Of a DNA stretch of 64,000 bases, positions 25,263 through 37,597 are shown piece by piece. The translations under genes were made by a program, and so were the position numbers. Within the stretch, counting starts at the first letter, position 1. Each line of letters begins with the position of its first letter. The DNA comes from Merluccius polli (Eukaryota; Chordata; Actinopteri; Gadiformes; Merlucciidae). Location: NCBI GenBank assembly GCA_030340625.1, contig JAOPHQ010004264.1:631001-695000 (forward strand), given 5' to 3'. The notes under the pieces were generated by a model. The model was not told where the DNA came from, searched no databases, and was given only the letters and a program-made list of their open reading frames with translations.

Positions 25263-26530
25263 CAGAGGCACTTAGACCACACCCCTTTGTCCCCGCCATC
25301 ATAACACTAAATCATCACCCGTTCCCTGGCCTGGTTTGTCTCCCTTTTTCTTCCTCCTCAATCATCCCTTCATGAGAGAAATACGGGGCCGTTATTTCTA
25401 CATATCGTCACTAGTTTGTCGCTGTGGGAGGCACAGGCTTCCCCCCATAGAGACAGCCCTGACTCTCTATATATCACTGGCAGACACAGAGGCGGATGAG
25501 AGATGGGCAGTTCGTTAGGCATCGCGCAGGCAGACGGTCAAAGGCTGACAGCTGTTAAGTGAAGAATTGAACAGGAAAACGGCAATGTACATTCACATGA
25601 GTCTCATAAACATTGTGAGAATAACGCTCTTGTTTAACGATGAACAATGCTAGTTTTTAAACTATGAATAACTATCTAATGCAGTCAGAGTGTCTGTGCA
25701 AGACTTCTGTGAACGCAAGCAGAATTAAAACTTGTCTGTACTTTTCGCTGTTCCCAATTTTGTAAACCCAGTTCTGAACCCAGATCTTCGCACATCGCTA
25801 ACGATAAATAACCCGAACAGATTATATCGTCAGACTGTCATCACTTTTGTCGACGATCTTTTTCACTGAACCCTTCTCCCATGTCTAGACTTTCTAAGGA
25901 GCGCCTCCCGTCGCACTCCCTCTCAGTCACTAGTTTAGGCTACTTGTCTCTCGGCGTTCCCTTTGCCTCTGCTTGTTTTTAAAACACCCTTTATATACAC
26001 TTTCCATTCAAAGCCTTGCTTTTAGGCAGAGTAAACACCAGACCAGAAGCACAGAGGGCAGCGCTTCGCTTCTGCTGTCCACTGAAAGGAGAAGATCAAA
26101 GGATGCGGTTCCTTACCGCTGCCAAGGAAGACACACTTTGATGATGCTGTATAGGGTTGACCTTCACCCGGCCACCTGTTTTTGCACAAAGCCCTTTGTT
26201 CTTGGGCTCAGACCTCATGGCAGTACCAAATGAGCGCAGAAGCCAGGGAAGGTGCGAGTAAATCAATTGCAGACGGAGCAACAGCGATAGCAGATTGCGC
26301 AGGTAAAAAGAAAGCAAATACAAACAAGAAAACAAGCGACGTGAGTAAAGCTAGCCCAGCTCGCGAGGCCTAGCAGGACATTCGTACGCAACGCTAGTCG
26401 GGGGGGCAAGAAGGGAATCAACAAAACTTGGACTTATTAAGAACAAAGATATGCTACCATTGCATAAATGTGCATGCTCCACCTCACACTGTGATCAATT
26501 CAATGAAAGTGTAAATACAGGAAAATGGCA
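25263..26530. other. No recognised gene; CpG-containing stretch with a short basic frame
   Basis: The stretch 25780-26400 is relatively rich in CpG. A frame starting MSAEAREGASKSIADGATA at 26230 runs to a stop at 26373 and is Ala/Lys-rich. A possible donor (GCAGGTAAAA) lies inside it. I cannot tie it to a family, and it may be chance or part of a decayed element. Confidence 0.25.
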
Positions 26531-26570
26531 CTGATCTATCCCATCGGACATAGCCGATGGGATAGATCAG
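26531..26570. repeat. Perfect 17-bp hairpin
   Basis: CTGATCTATCCCATCGG at 26531 is exactly inverted at 26554-26570, with loop ACATAG. The loop word recurs directly after the stem (ACATAGCTGAG), as expected if a short segment was copied during template switching. Confidence 0.95.
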
Positions 26571-27323
26571 ACATAGCTGAGTGTATTTTGAGTAAGTGAG
26601 TAGTGAGTATGCCTTCCACCATCAAAATTGTATTTATTTTTTGGTATATTTTGGGGAATGGAAATATAACCAAGCTCATATTGCACCATATGAGTTTCAC
26701 ATAGATTCATATATCTATTGATTGAATGTCATCATGTGTAAAATAAGTAATACACTCAACTGAACAACATCCATGCCTTAACCTGCTTTACTCCTTCTTA
26801 CTCCTACTATGATAGCAGGACATCATTTCACGGCCTTAATGTGAATCCTAGCCAGCAACTGTGTCTCACCCCTGTATCCGATTACGGTGACAATCATCTC
26901 CTTCCACTGTGTCAAACTGTGTCGAAGGATTCTGCCAACGGACCATGTGTCAACCGGCTCAGAATGGAGGAGAAATATTTATAACGGCGAGAGTGGGCAT
27001 AGGCGGATGTTTAATTCAGCGGTTTGAGTCGATGGCTCTACTGACCCTGGACTTTAAGAGACCGCCGCTCCTCGGGGTGGGGGTGGGGGGGGGGGGGGGG
27101 GGGGGGTGTGGGGTTGACAACCCCTCATTAACACTTTCACATAGCGAGACCCCTGCATGGTGTTAGAAGCTTCTGTTTATGCGTGTGCATTCAAATATAC
27201 ATGCCATTTGGGAGACTCGATTTGTTATTTTGAATGTTGCGCTGACTCAAGTCGGTCGATATTTGTGTGCTGTTTTTTAAACTGGTATGTATCTACTCAC
27301 TTCATGTATTCATCTGCAATAAC

Positions 27324-27361
<38 letters not shown>

Positions 27362-28441
27362 TGAATAGCCGGTAACACATCCGGCCAGTCATCTTCTCTA
27401 CAGACCCAGTCATTTAAATCAAATACATTCTAAGCAGTTGCAGTGAATGAGTCCCAATGGCTGTTATTGCATTATCATTACATAACAGCCCCCAGTCAGA
27501 TGAATGAAATATGGACAACGTGTGTGTCACACAAATATGGACGCGTGTGTCACATGGGTAATGTTACATAAATTGTTGGTACAAATGTTTCATGGCCACA
27601 TGCAAGCATGTGTTAATGACCTTGAAGGAGTATGAGTCATCACTACAGCTGGTATATCTTCTGCCTGAGTCTGTGTGAAAATAGGTGAGATTTTACTTGG
27701 ACCCCCCACACACACCCACTTTACAGACCCTCTGCTATTCTGAGAAAACGAAGACAGAATAGTCACTCAATTGGAATTAACTCAGTCTTTGTGTCTTTGT
27801 CTTGTGTAATGCCATCTGGCTCACTCACTGGCTGAAATCACTCTGAAGAAACCACATTGACCCTCAAAGTGTTTCAATGGTTAGAGCGGAAAGCTATTAA
27901 GTGGCACAGAAGTATGGCATGCTTCCTATCTCCCCTGCAGTCAGACGTTTACATTGTGGGAGTGTTGGAACGCATAATCAATGGATGTGGTCCCTGCAGG
28001 TTTCATGCACACACGTGAACACCCAAAGCAATTAACCACTTATCATATTAAGGCATTATTCCTTTTTTTCTCAGACTATCGGGCTGGGAGTTGTTGAGCT
28101 CATCTGCCGAAGAAGAACATGGATAATATTAAAACTTCCAATAAAGAGTATTGTAATGCTATTAAAGAAATAAATCACATTTCTTCCCATGAGAGTGTCA
28201 TGATTTGGGAGTTGTGTGCGGGAGGTTTTGCATATAATTGGTGATTTGTTAAGAGTTTTCTGCACCGCGTGTGTGAATATCCTGTCCCTAGCTATACGGA
28301 TAGGAGGCGGCTACCCCCCTGGGATGGCTGCCTCCCCTCCCCTCCTCACGCAAGCCGGCGAGGGGGTTCGAGAGCGTGACCCTCCTCGACGAGGCCCGTG
28401 AGCTACGGTTAACTAGCTTTCCCGCAGGGCAGCTAGGCAGC
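26571..28441. other. No gene recognised; poly-G and GT tracts
   Basis: A poly-G run lies at about 27079-27106 and a GT array at about 27329-27357. A GC-rich patch spans 28300-28440. No exon could be supported. Confidence 0.4.
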
Positions 28442-28489
28442 GCATGTGGATGCGCATGTGGATGTGCATGTGGATGTGCATGTGGTGCC
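28442..28489. repeat. 12-bp tandem repeat
   Basis: Four units of GCATGTGGATGY, the last one diverged (GCATGTGGTGCC). Confidence 0.9.
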
Positions 28490-29159
28490 CGTGGCTCTTG
28501 AGGACAGTAAGCCTTGAGGCTGTGTGTGTGTGTGTGGATGCGCTGCCAAGGTTGGGATAAGTTCACCGGTGGTAACATCTACTGATTTGCATGAGGTTGT
28601 CAGCCATTATGATGCTCTTCATGTCACACCCCTCTGGCAACTCAAAGATACTGACACGATTAACAGAGTTGTGACAAGCGGTTGTTTGCAGATGATTTTC
28701 GAACCGGTAGAACGAAAGTGAGATGGAGGGCAGGAAGTGTTCACTGGATATACACTGTAGCCTACTACTTTTAGTGAAAACAGACAAAATGCCAATGGTT
28801 TGCATGTTGGTTATTCTAATCGATCATACCGAGAGAGTTTTTATCGCGGCCCAAAATTGTTCAGTCAAAAGGTTAAACAAAACTAGCAAACAAACTCAAA
28901 TTTGCGTATTTTGTTTGGAGGAGCCAAATCTAAAAAGTGTGTAGTGACTGCTTCGTAAAAGGTATTTAAGATGATTGCCTTACTTTGTAACGTTATCTCT
29001 CTCTCTAGGCCTATTTATGTTTTTGCTTTCCAACAAATAAACCATCCAAATCCCTAGCGAAGAGTGCTATGCTGTTATGTTGCACGTCCTTGTTTACCTC
29101 CCGTTTCTTGGAGGTTGTGTGTTTAAGCCCAATAGTGTAATGATACGGTGCTATCTAGC

Positions 29160-29911
29160 AAGGTTGATAAGGCTATCGTTGTTTTTTGTCGATCGTCTCA
29201 AGTTGCCGATGCCAAGGCGATAAGACTTGTTTCAAAGTAGGCTATGTGTATGTCCAAAAACGCTTTTAACAAACAAACGTAACAGAATATTGAACATGAA
29301 CACAGATTCACACAAGTGCCGGGACACAGCCGTGGTACGCTGCTTCCATCGAAGGCTGTCTCGCTTGTATTTGGTTCCCCGAGAAGGCGCCGAGGATTGA
29401 GGGCTGCTCGCGGGGTCGTAGCGCTAGCGGCGGCCGCTGCTCATGGGGGTAAAGTAGCACGCTCTGCCGGATGCTGTACTCATGATGAAACTTCCAGATG
29501 GGCGAAGTTGCTGTAGTCTTACTAACTAAGGCGGCCTCCATTTTGTGTAACAGCTGCTGCTTAAACAGTGCCAGTAAGGTTCACTATTGACTATTAGTAA
29601 TACAGACACACACACACACACCGTCTGAGTCATCATGACAGCACCGCCAGCACCGACGTATAGAATCTTAAATCAGTGGAGGCTCAGGCTGGTCCAAGGG
29701 GAAGACCATCCTTATAGTTTTTTAAGAAAAATAAAACGTCAATTTTATAATGTAATAAATCAGCTTCAAAAAAGGGAATGAGTGGAGTGGAGTAGTTGCA
29801 TCCGGCGTTACATGAAACGATGATATTGACGACAGCGATCATCGACGATCGATGATCGCTGTGGGGCGCGATCGGACGATGGAAACTTGTAGACGATCGC
29901 CCAACCTTAAT
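29160..29911 (-). mobile_element. ZBED-like hAT transposon remnant
   Basis: Related inverted ends are visible. GTCGATCGTCTCAAGTTGCC on the plus strand near 29187 matches GGCGATCGTCTACAAGTTTCC on the minus strand near 29908, each preceded by AAGGTTG. Between them lies a minus-strand fragment of a BED-finger transposase. The element is about 750 bases, far shorter than an autonomous hAT, so it is internally deleted. A 14-bp perfect hairpin (29832-29862) lies just inside the right end. A clean 8-bp target duplication is not evident. Confidence 0.6.
29295..29541 (-). pseudogene. BED-finger hAT transposase fragment
   Basis: Read from 29541 downward, the frame begins MEAALVSKTTATSPIWKF, resembling the start of ZBED-family transposases just before their BED zinc finger. 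The finger itself (paired Cys and His-X-H) is absent. After an internal jump and a frameshift, the sequence near 29370-29300 reads GTKYKRDSLRWKQRTTAVSR. This matches the segment that precedes the catalytic domain in the same family. The fragment is non-functional. Identification is from recalled family similarity. Confidence 0.6.
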
Positions 29912-30155
29912 GTCTACTGACTTGATAGCGGGTAAATCGTTAATATCGTGTGATAAATCATTATTTAAAATACAGTAAAAAATACAGATTGATTCATACA
30001 TTTGTATTTATTATATGTTATTATTTTCTCGAACATTTGGTTCCAAACTGTTTACATAAACAGAGTAGCTACTGCTGCTTTACGTTTTCCATTTCACTTC
30101 CTGCCCTCCATCTGAAGGTTGCGCGTGATGGGTGTCACATGACTGCAAACAACCT

Positions 30156-30885
30156 AATGTTGGAGCATGTATCTAGATTTACACTCAAATGTGTGTGTGT
30201 GTCGTGGCCCGATATTTATATTCCTTGCATTCCTACATGAAAATGTGAGACACCAACAAGGCAGCCGTCTTTGAGGCTGGCTAGAGAACTTGCTTGAGTG
30301 GATATTTGAATTTTGTTTATGAGAAATGCTCAGCCAGCCGTTTCATTTGCACTAAGGTTAAACTGCTAATTTGTGCATCCAATATGGCTATCCTAAAGAT
30401 TAGTGTGAATGGCTTTATATTTCCCACTGAACATTCCCGACTCATTTCCATAATATTTTACTGCCTTTTGCATGGCCGAGCACTGATAAAAAGAGCTGAC
30501 AAAATAATTAGGCACAAAAGACTCCTCTAATTTCTGCCTCATTAATTTGGTGAATAAAATATATATCATTGGATATCCTGGTAGCCAATGTGACGACAAA
30601 GAAAAGGAGAGAAAGTGTTAATAAAAATGGTGTTGAGAATACAGAACAATCACAGATTTTCAGATTTTCAGTTCAAGTGTTTCTGTCTTTTATTTGTTTT
30701 TTCCTTCTGTTGCACACTTTAATGTCTGCTTCGGCACATGCATCGACATGTGTTTCTTTTGTAATTATGACTTAGGTATTCATAACAAGGCTAGACAGAA
30801 TCATTTATTTGAGTTCAATCAGTGTGTGTGGATAATAGTTCACTGCTTTTTTAAACAATCTGAACCTTTCTGTTGGTCTCGTCTT
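30156..30885. other. No gene recognised
   Basis: AT-rich DNA with no supported feature. Confidence 0.45.
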
Positions 30886-30891
30886 GGTATA

Positions 30892-30936
30892 TATGTGTGT
30901 GTGTGTGTGTGTGTCTCTCTGTCTCTGTCTCTGTCG

Positions 30937-30980
<44 letters not shown>
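30892..30980. repeat. Compound (GT)n(CT)n microsatellite
   Basis: A GT array passes through GTCTCT units into a CT array. Confidence 0.95.
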
Positions 30981-30983
<3 letters not shown>

Positions 30984-32787
30984 GCATGCGTGTTGTACAT
31001 GAGTATATACCCATGTTTGTTTTGATTCAAACTGCAGTTTATTGGCCTGTGTTGCTATTTAATCGACCTAAACAACCACCACAGCTTTTTGCTGATACTG
31101 AGAACGATACTCATATCGAGTATATAAGAGTAGGCTAACTTCTAAGCCTCTTGTTACACTTCTTGGGGGTTATATATTTACCCCCCAGGAGAAGATGTTG
31201 GTATGGATTCAGAGTTTCTTGTTGTCCAATGGATGTCCTCCTGAAGGGTAATCGATAACTCTGAACTTTGTGAGTAAAACGCCTATGGATCAATAAAACT
31301 GCGTTGCAGTGATTCAACCGACATGATTACCTGCAGCACACAAAAGAAACGTTCCTGCGGCGTCAAATGGTTATAAGAAACGGGTAAGGGGGTTCAATGC
31401 TGACGTTCAACATTTAATGTAATTGAATCGTGATATTTCCCTCTTGTGTATTTATTATGTGATTACTTATGATGTGTTTCTCCCATGCCAAGGTTTTCCA
31501 TTTTTCTCCTATTTTTCTCATGCTTATGGTCTACGGCAGCGAAGGTGACCCCGACTCCAACTGTTGGACGTGATCTGTCCCAATGCACCATTCTTACTCT
31601 TCGTACTCGTCTCTCTGTGTTCCCCCTGCCATGCTCCAACAAACACAGAAACCGCAGGTAGCAGCAGAAAAAGCTGCTGTGCTAGGAAGGTGTTAAGGTG
31701 CGGCGAGTGATGGTGTTTGAGTTCAGTGACATCTGTGCTGATGAGATGCAAATAGATGCATGCATATTTACACATCGTTAATTCCTTGCTGTCAGTCACC
31801 GCAGTCTCTTGAGAGGGTAAAAATCCTCAAAAAATGGCAAAGAAGTGAGAATATAAAAAGAAATGGCGACAGAAAGGAAAGAGGTGGTTGGTTAGGGAAG
31901 AGGTAACATAGTGAACCGAGATGAAAGGGATGGACTGTAGTGAAATGAATATAAAGTGGCCAAAAGAAAACATCTGCCATTGACTGTTCTTGCATGCATA
32001 CCCGTTCCTGAGGCCTTAGGTTCTGGTTGCACAGGCAACAACTTAGTCATCAAGGAAGTTAACTTGAATACTAATCGCACACTGGAAACCAAAGACGGAT
32101 AACTTGAGGGCAAGTCTGAAAAACAAAGAGCAAGAGAAAACTGGTTGGAAAACCTGCAGAAAACCTAGCCATGCTGCTGGATTGCAAACTAAGCAGTTGA
32201 GATAGCAGTTCTGAGAATGCTATAAGTCACAGGCCCATGCAAGGTTGATAGTGATGCTAGGACAATGCATAACATTACGGTCCCAACGGACGCCAATGCG
32301 CGAGGCAATGTGCTGTTGCATCTCTATTTTGCCGCTGTGGGAGTTCACGACGTTGCCGACGTGAGTGCTCCGCAAACGGTCACTTAATGTTGATTGTTCA
32401 ATCACATGGAAGAAAACACGCACTGCACTATGTGCTCATTTGCCTGGAGTGAACCGAAAATCAACATTTGTCCCGCCACTTTTGCGTATACCGATGCAAG
32501 CTTTCCCATGATCCTTTGCGGCGGGCGTTGGTCACATCCGATACAAAGTTAATGGGGCCCATTGCCTTGCCACATTTGTGAAGACCGCGGAGCTGAAGCT
32601 CTGAGGTTGAAGTCCTTTGCAGATGATCACACTGCTTCCTTCTCCAAGTGGGGAAAGGGAGGTTTCTGGAAACACAGGGAACACTGGAGACATACCAGAG
32701 GTCAGTGGTACCGGTCGGTTCTAAAATACTTGAGACATGCTAATTGCCAACTCCAGATATGGGTTTAGCTGAGACATTTGAAGAGCA
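30981..32787. other. No gene recognised
   Basis: Mixed-composition DNA. A patch at 32430-32600 is somewhat CpG-rich but has no splice-bounded frame. Confidence 0.4.
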
Positions 32788-32847
32788 TCTGGGAAGAGCA
32801 CATCATCGAGACCTGTCTCTAGGTCTCGATGATGTGCTCTTCCCAGA
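32788..32847. repeat. Perfect 27-bp hairpin
   Basis: The 27 bases at 32788-32814 are exactly inverted at 32821-32847, with loop GTCTCT. It is the longest of the short perfect hairpins in the window. In size it resembles an RNA hairpin, but the stem shows no bulges and no conservation evidence is available here. Confidence 0.95.
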
Positions 32848-33924
32848 GGACAAATTAGTCACTGTTTTCCTGTTCAGAGCCCGCCCGGCAACACAGCAGA
32901 CTCCATTTGCGTCGTACTGCTGTGTCCAATGGCTGTACTCCTTGTTTCCACCTTGTAAATTATTCTTTTCATTCACTACAATGTCCCTAATGGAAAATAT
33001 ATTAATTATATGGAAAATATATTGATGAAATTAAATGAAATTAATTGTATTAAAACAGTAACTGGCTCAATATGTGTTTGAATACAATATTTTTGTATAA
33101 TTGTTTATAAATGACAGATGGCTGCCAGTTGATTTTACATCATGTACATTAGTTTAAGTAATTTCCAGTCAATGTTATCGGTCTTACATAACTATGTTGT
33201 GTAAAACCATCTTGCAGAAATGACAGAGATAAAGAACAGTGCCCACAAAGCATCAATTTAACAGCTTGGTCGAAGTTAGCGAAGAATAAGTGATGTTTAT
33301 ATTGTGTCAGAGATAGTCTACCTCTGTGATGAATAGCAGTGGGAGGTCTAGGTGAGGTTATAGTAAACTGTAGTGAACGTTCATTACCTGTAATGATCAC
33401 ATTATTCCCAAGTAAAAACAACAGCGCCTGACTCAACCAAGCAGAAGGGAATAATGAAAGAATCACAACCTAAACTTGACCAATGACTTTTTACATTTAT
33501 CAACATTTATATTACCCCTATTGTGTATGCAGACATATCTGTATATTTGTTTGCAGCCTATTCTCATTGAAAATATTGAATATTTTGTTTTATCGTTTTA
33601 ATTATTATTACTCTCCTATATTTGCTGTGACACCTACATTTCCCGCCAGGGAATAATAAAGTACGTCCCATCTCATCTTTCAGTTGTGCGGCATATAGGA
33701 CGCCGAAAATAATACAGAAACAATTGATTAAAAGTCCAAAACTATTCTCACAAAACTCCCCACCATCTTTTGATGGATTGCTCTGCAATTCTCACACGGA
33801 AAGCGCAGAGAGAAAGTGCCCACAGGAACGGCACCGCAGACGGCAACAGTGATGACACTCCAGGCTGCAGCTGTGACAGAGACAGAAAGAAGACAGAAGC
33901 AGAACAATAATAAATAGAACAAGT
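32848..33924. other. No gene recognised
   Basis: AT-rich DNA without supported features. Confidence 0.45.
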
Positions 33925-34162
33925 TTGTGTGTGTGTGTGTGTGTGTGTGAGTGTGAGAGAGAGGGAGGGAGAGAGAGAGAGATAAGCATAGAGGATCTGT
34001 GTGAACTACAAGTGAGCTGACAGCTCGGCATCAGATGCAAATGAGGGAGCAGCGGGGTTCACCCAGGGGTCACCCTGACAGGAAGTCAGAGCAGCAAGCA
34101 GAATCATTGGGGGATAAATGGAGACTCCAGTAAGCAGACACACACACACACACACACACACA
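33925..34162. repeat. (GT)n, (GA)n and (CA)n tracts
   Basis: A GT array at 33925-33948 runs into GAGAGGGA repeats (33950-33982). A separate CA array lies at about 34138-34162. Confidence 0.9.
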
Positions 34163-35519
34163 ACTGGAGACAAGGTTGTTAGAAAGACACGGCTACGGCT
34201 GAGGAGAAAAGTTGCACCACTCGTTACTCTTCATGGATTGCATCAAAACTGAAGAGGTTCATTTGACAAAAACAAAAGCGTTATTAGCACAACTTTGTTT
34301 TTTACCAGACCGACAACATTTGTAATACTTTTTTAATCATAAAATGTGCCACAGCATAACAATAATACATATGAATGAATGAACAATGAATATTTGTGGT
34401 AAATAATCGCTGGCATTAGAGATAAGATCTCGTGTAGATGTATGATTGATCTATTTCCTGCCTCTTTTACCCTATTTTGAAAGTCATTTGTGCAAGGTTT
34501 TACTTTCATAATAGACAAAAGAAAGCATAGAAAACAATGCATGGCATTGAAGGTTGGCAAAGTAAATTCAAGTTCTTCATTGATCTGCCAATACGACACG
34601 TTTAGCATAACAAACTAAACGACAACAATGGCGACAACTGCTGCAGTCAAGAATATTTTTCCCTCTACATTAATCAGCGTCCTTGAACACATATATTATA
34701 CCAATAACGGTGCACAAGCCAGGCAACAAATGATTTAATAACTGGGAATATGAATACTTCAGATGATTGAGTGAATGTGTGCATTCTTTGTAAAAAACAA
34801 AGCTGGCTCGCTTAGAAAGGAATGCATTAATTAAGGGCTGTGATAGTAAAATGACCCTTGACAAGGTTATTTTTCATTGATTAATTCCTCATTCAGTCAC
34901 ACGACCAAATTTGTGCATTCGTGCATCATCTGTTGAATATTTACGCCTTCCATTCACTTTGCATTCACGGTCAATATTACATTGATTGGTCAATTGAATT
35001 TTACTTCAGTAAATCCTAGAAATGCATCACCTTTGTTATTCTAAAACAGCTCAACATGAAACAGTCTTTGTTCAGGGTACCGTTGATTTTAGAGGGCAAC
35101 ATCTATGATTAGTTTGAAATGAAAGGTGATGTAGAGTAAATCTTATTTTTATAGGTAATCACTACACATTGTATTAAAATTCACATTGATACAAAATAAA
35201 ATGTATCTTGTTGCAGTGCCTGAATAAACGTCAAATTGTACACACATTTGATCAATGGACTGTAACACTATCCATATGAATTTATATACACAATATGTTG
35301 TACAAAATACATGTTGAACATTGTTTAAAATGAATGAGGGAAAACAATAATGAATTAAATCATGTTTTTTTTATACAGTAGGACTACACAGGCGAGTGGA
35401 ACCACTCTGCGAGAACAGGTCAGGTAACATATCATAATGGTAATATGTATAGACACACAATATGTTGGGCAGAAGAGAAAAGGAAATACTCTACTGATAG
35501 CGGTTTAGTGTTGCACTTT
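34163..35519. other. No gene recognised; candidate conserved noncoding segment
   Basis: The segment 34790-35010 is rich in ATTAATTAAGG and TGATTAATTCC words typical of homeodomain-bound elements. No exon is supported. Confidence 0.25.
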
Positions 35520-35586
35520 CTAACAAATGTACTTATTGTAAGTCAAAAGCGTCTGCTAAATCCCCTAAATGTAAATGTAAATGAAA
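35520..35586 (+). mobile_element. SINE 3' tail (L2-type end)
   Basis: The string TTATTGTAAGTCAAAAGCGT runs into CTGCTAAATCCCCTAAATG and a (TAAATG)n tail. This is the diagnostic 3' end shared by many fish SINEs and their partner LINEs. The tRNA-like head is not recognisable upstream, so the copy is 5'-truncated or decayed. Confidence 0.7.
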
Positions 35587-37343
35587 TAGTTATGGAAATG
35601 AGTGTAGACAGAGAGCAAACTCCATTGAATAGAGAAACAGCAGGGAAAATCAACGCTATCATTATATGAATAGAATAGGATAAACTGTGAGCATTCACAT
35701 GAACCTGGGGACTATTGTATGGACATGTTTAAAAATCGCTGATGATGAGGCTGTGAAATATTTCACAATAATTAAAATTTGAGGTTCAGCTTGAGTTGAA
35801 ATTAGAATAATGTGGCAGAGCTCCTCTCTTCCCTCTACCTATCTGTCCCTCGCGCTTGGTTATGAGCACTCAATATGTTTAATGTGTAAGCGGTTAATAT
35901 GTCCATCTGAGTATGAATCATAAATACACTGATGTTGTCATGTTATAAAATAATAACTGTGATCTGAATAGTACAACATAACCAAAATGTCAGCTTGTGT
36001 TTAAGATCATTTCAATAGCATGCGCTGAATATGTGCAAAAACTGTCACCATCAGAAGCTGTCACCATCAGGCTAAACACGGACACATTTCACACTCACAC
36101 AAAAAATGGCAAGCCAAATTAAAGTATGGCAGATTCTCCCCAAGAAATAAAAACTTTACTTTGCACAGGCTTGACTAATTGTACTCCATCTGAGGACCTC
36201 TGAGAACCCCAAACCAATTTAGTGTGCCTTTTTAGCCCTGCCCACTCCTGACCATATTCAAACACATGACTGTTATTCATACAAAACACATTGATTCGAG
36301 CCCTTCTAAATAATCACGGTGTACGTTTAAACCTACAGCAACCCAAAAGAGAGAACAGATAGGATTGCGGGAATCCTCAGAGACAGACAGGCATAGAGTA
36401 ACCAAGTAGAGCCGCGGCGAGAGGAGAAACAGCACACCTTCATTTCCTCATTGATTAACCCCGCTAATGTGCTAATCTAGCCGGGTACAGTCTCTCTCTG
36501 CTGGCCTCATCAGCAGCCCATTAGCTCCTCTGCGGCCCACGGCAATCCATCATAACAGGACAGATACGCTCATCTTTTCTCCTTAATGCGGAAACACGCC
36601 ACTGCCCCTTGAAGTCAATACAGCTCCTCATGCGGAACAAGTGCGAAGGGGCCAACAATCGATACACAATGGAGAAGGGTATGGCGGGAACACACATGGT
36701 TGCCCTTTGGATTTTGGAGATAGTAAAGAAAGAAATAAGGAATCTGCAAGATTTAGCAGTGAGTAAATTCCTCATTACCAGATGACTTTAACCTTAAGTG
36801 ACCCCTTATGTTGTGTCGCCTGCCTTCTCATTATTTTAGACGATGCAAAGGTTCACTTGTTGTGTAATTCTTGTGTAGTTCGATCTTGATCTTGTTTCGC
36901 TGTTTTGTTTCGCTGTTTTATTTGGCTGATTTCTTATTGCATTCCACATAAAATACCAAGATGAAATATCAAGCATTATTACAATGACACAAAATTAACT
37001 TATTGCACTGATATATGACAAATAACACATCCGATAATCGGTCCACAAACTAAGAATAAAAAATGCGTACAATAAAAAACAGTGTGTAGCATTGTGTAGT
37101 TTAAACACAACCCTTCTGTCAAGTTCCAATCCCACCAACTGCCAGATGGTGGGATTTGGTAGCCAATCACATTGTTTTTTTTTTTTTGGGGGGGGGGGGC
37201 AAGTGCCAACCCAGCCCCAAATGTACCAAAAACTTTATTTTGTTTGAGGTATTTTAAGCTTCCCCTGACCAGCCGTCCACTTGATCATCATAACCTCCAT
37301 CACTCTAAATACCTACATGTTGTATAAACAAGCATTCTTTATG
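35587..37343. other. No gene recognised
   Basis: AT-rich DNA. The direct repeat CTGTCACCATCAG occurs twice near 36043-36070. The region 36400-36780 is more complex and could hold a conserved noncoding element. Confidence 0.35.
37184..37200. repeat. T-run/G-run junction
   Basis: A poly-T run passes directly into a poly-G run. Confidence 0.8.
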
Positions 37344-37597
37344 TTAAGGGTTTGGTGCAGGTTAAACACTACTTTCGATTAATGGGTACATAAAGCACTC
37401 AAGATATGTATAGAAAGATAGAAATGTCTCCAAAATGGTGTTAAAGTCTAGTTTGTGTCGTTTTTGGTAGCAACGGTTATTTTTTAACACAATTCGGCGA
37501 TGACGTCACATGAGGGAGACGTGTGGAAGGAAGCCTCAGCCTTGTACTAGAACTATGGCGTCTTCGTTAGAAAATTAAACCTGCACCACGGCCTTTA
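37344..37597. mobile_element. Short inverted-repeat transposon (MITE-like)
   Basis: TTAAGGGTTTGGTGCAGGTT at 37344 is inverted, with a few mismatches, as AACCTGCACCACGGCCTTTA ending near 37597. The word TTAAGGGTTTGG occurs again directly after the right end, so it could be part of a target duplication. Internally there is a CRE-like GATGACGTCAC at 37500. No coding frame. Family unknown. Confidence 0.55.

Larger units (their letters stand above)
28679..30155. mobile_element. Inverted-repeat pair enclosing a hAT remnant
   Basis: GGTTGTTTGCAG followed about 28-35 bases later by AGATGGAGGGCAGGAAGTG occurs on the plus strand at about 28679-28742. The same order occurs on the minus strand at about 30155-30097. 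The two ends therefore form an inverted pair of about 60 bases, roughly 1.4 kb apart. They enclose the hAT-type remnant at 29160-29911. The outer pair may be the termini of a second transposon into which the hAT inserted. Family unknown. Confidence 0.5.

Noticed and set aside
26230..26373. Short Ala/Lys-rich frame as a possible first exon
   Set aside because: It has a start and a potential donor, but no downstream exon or homologue is evident. Kept only as a note in the regional entry.
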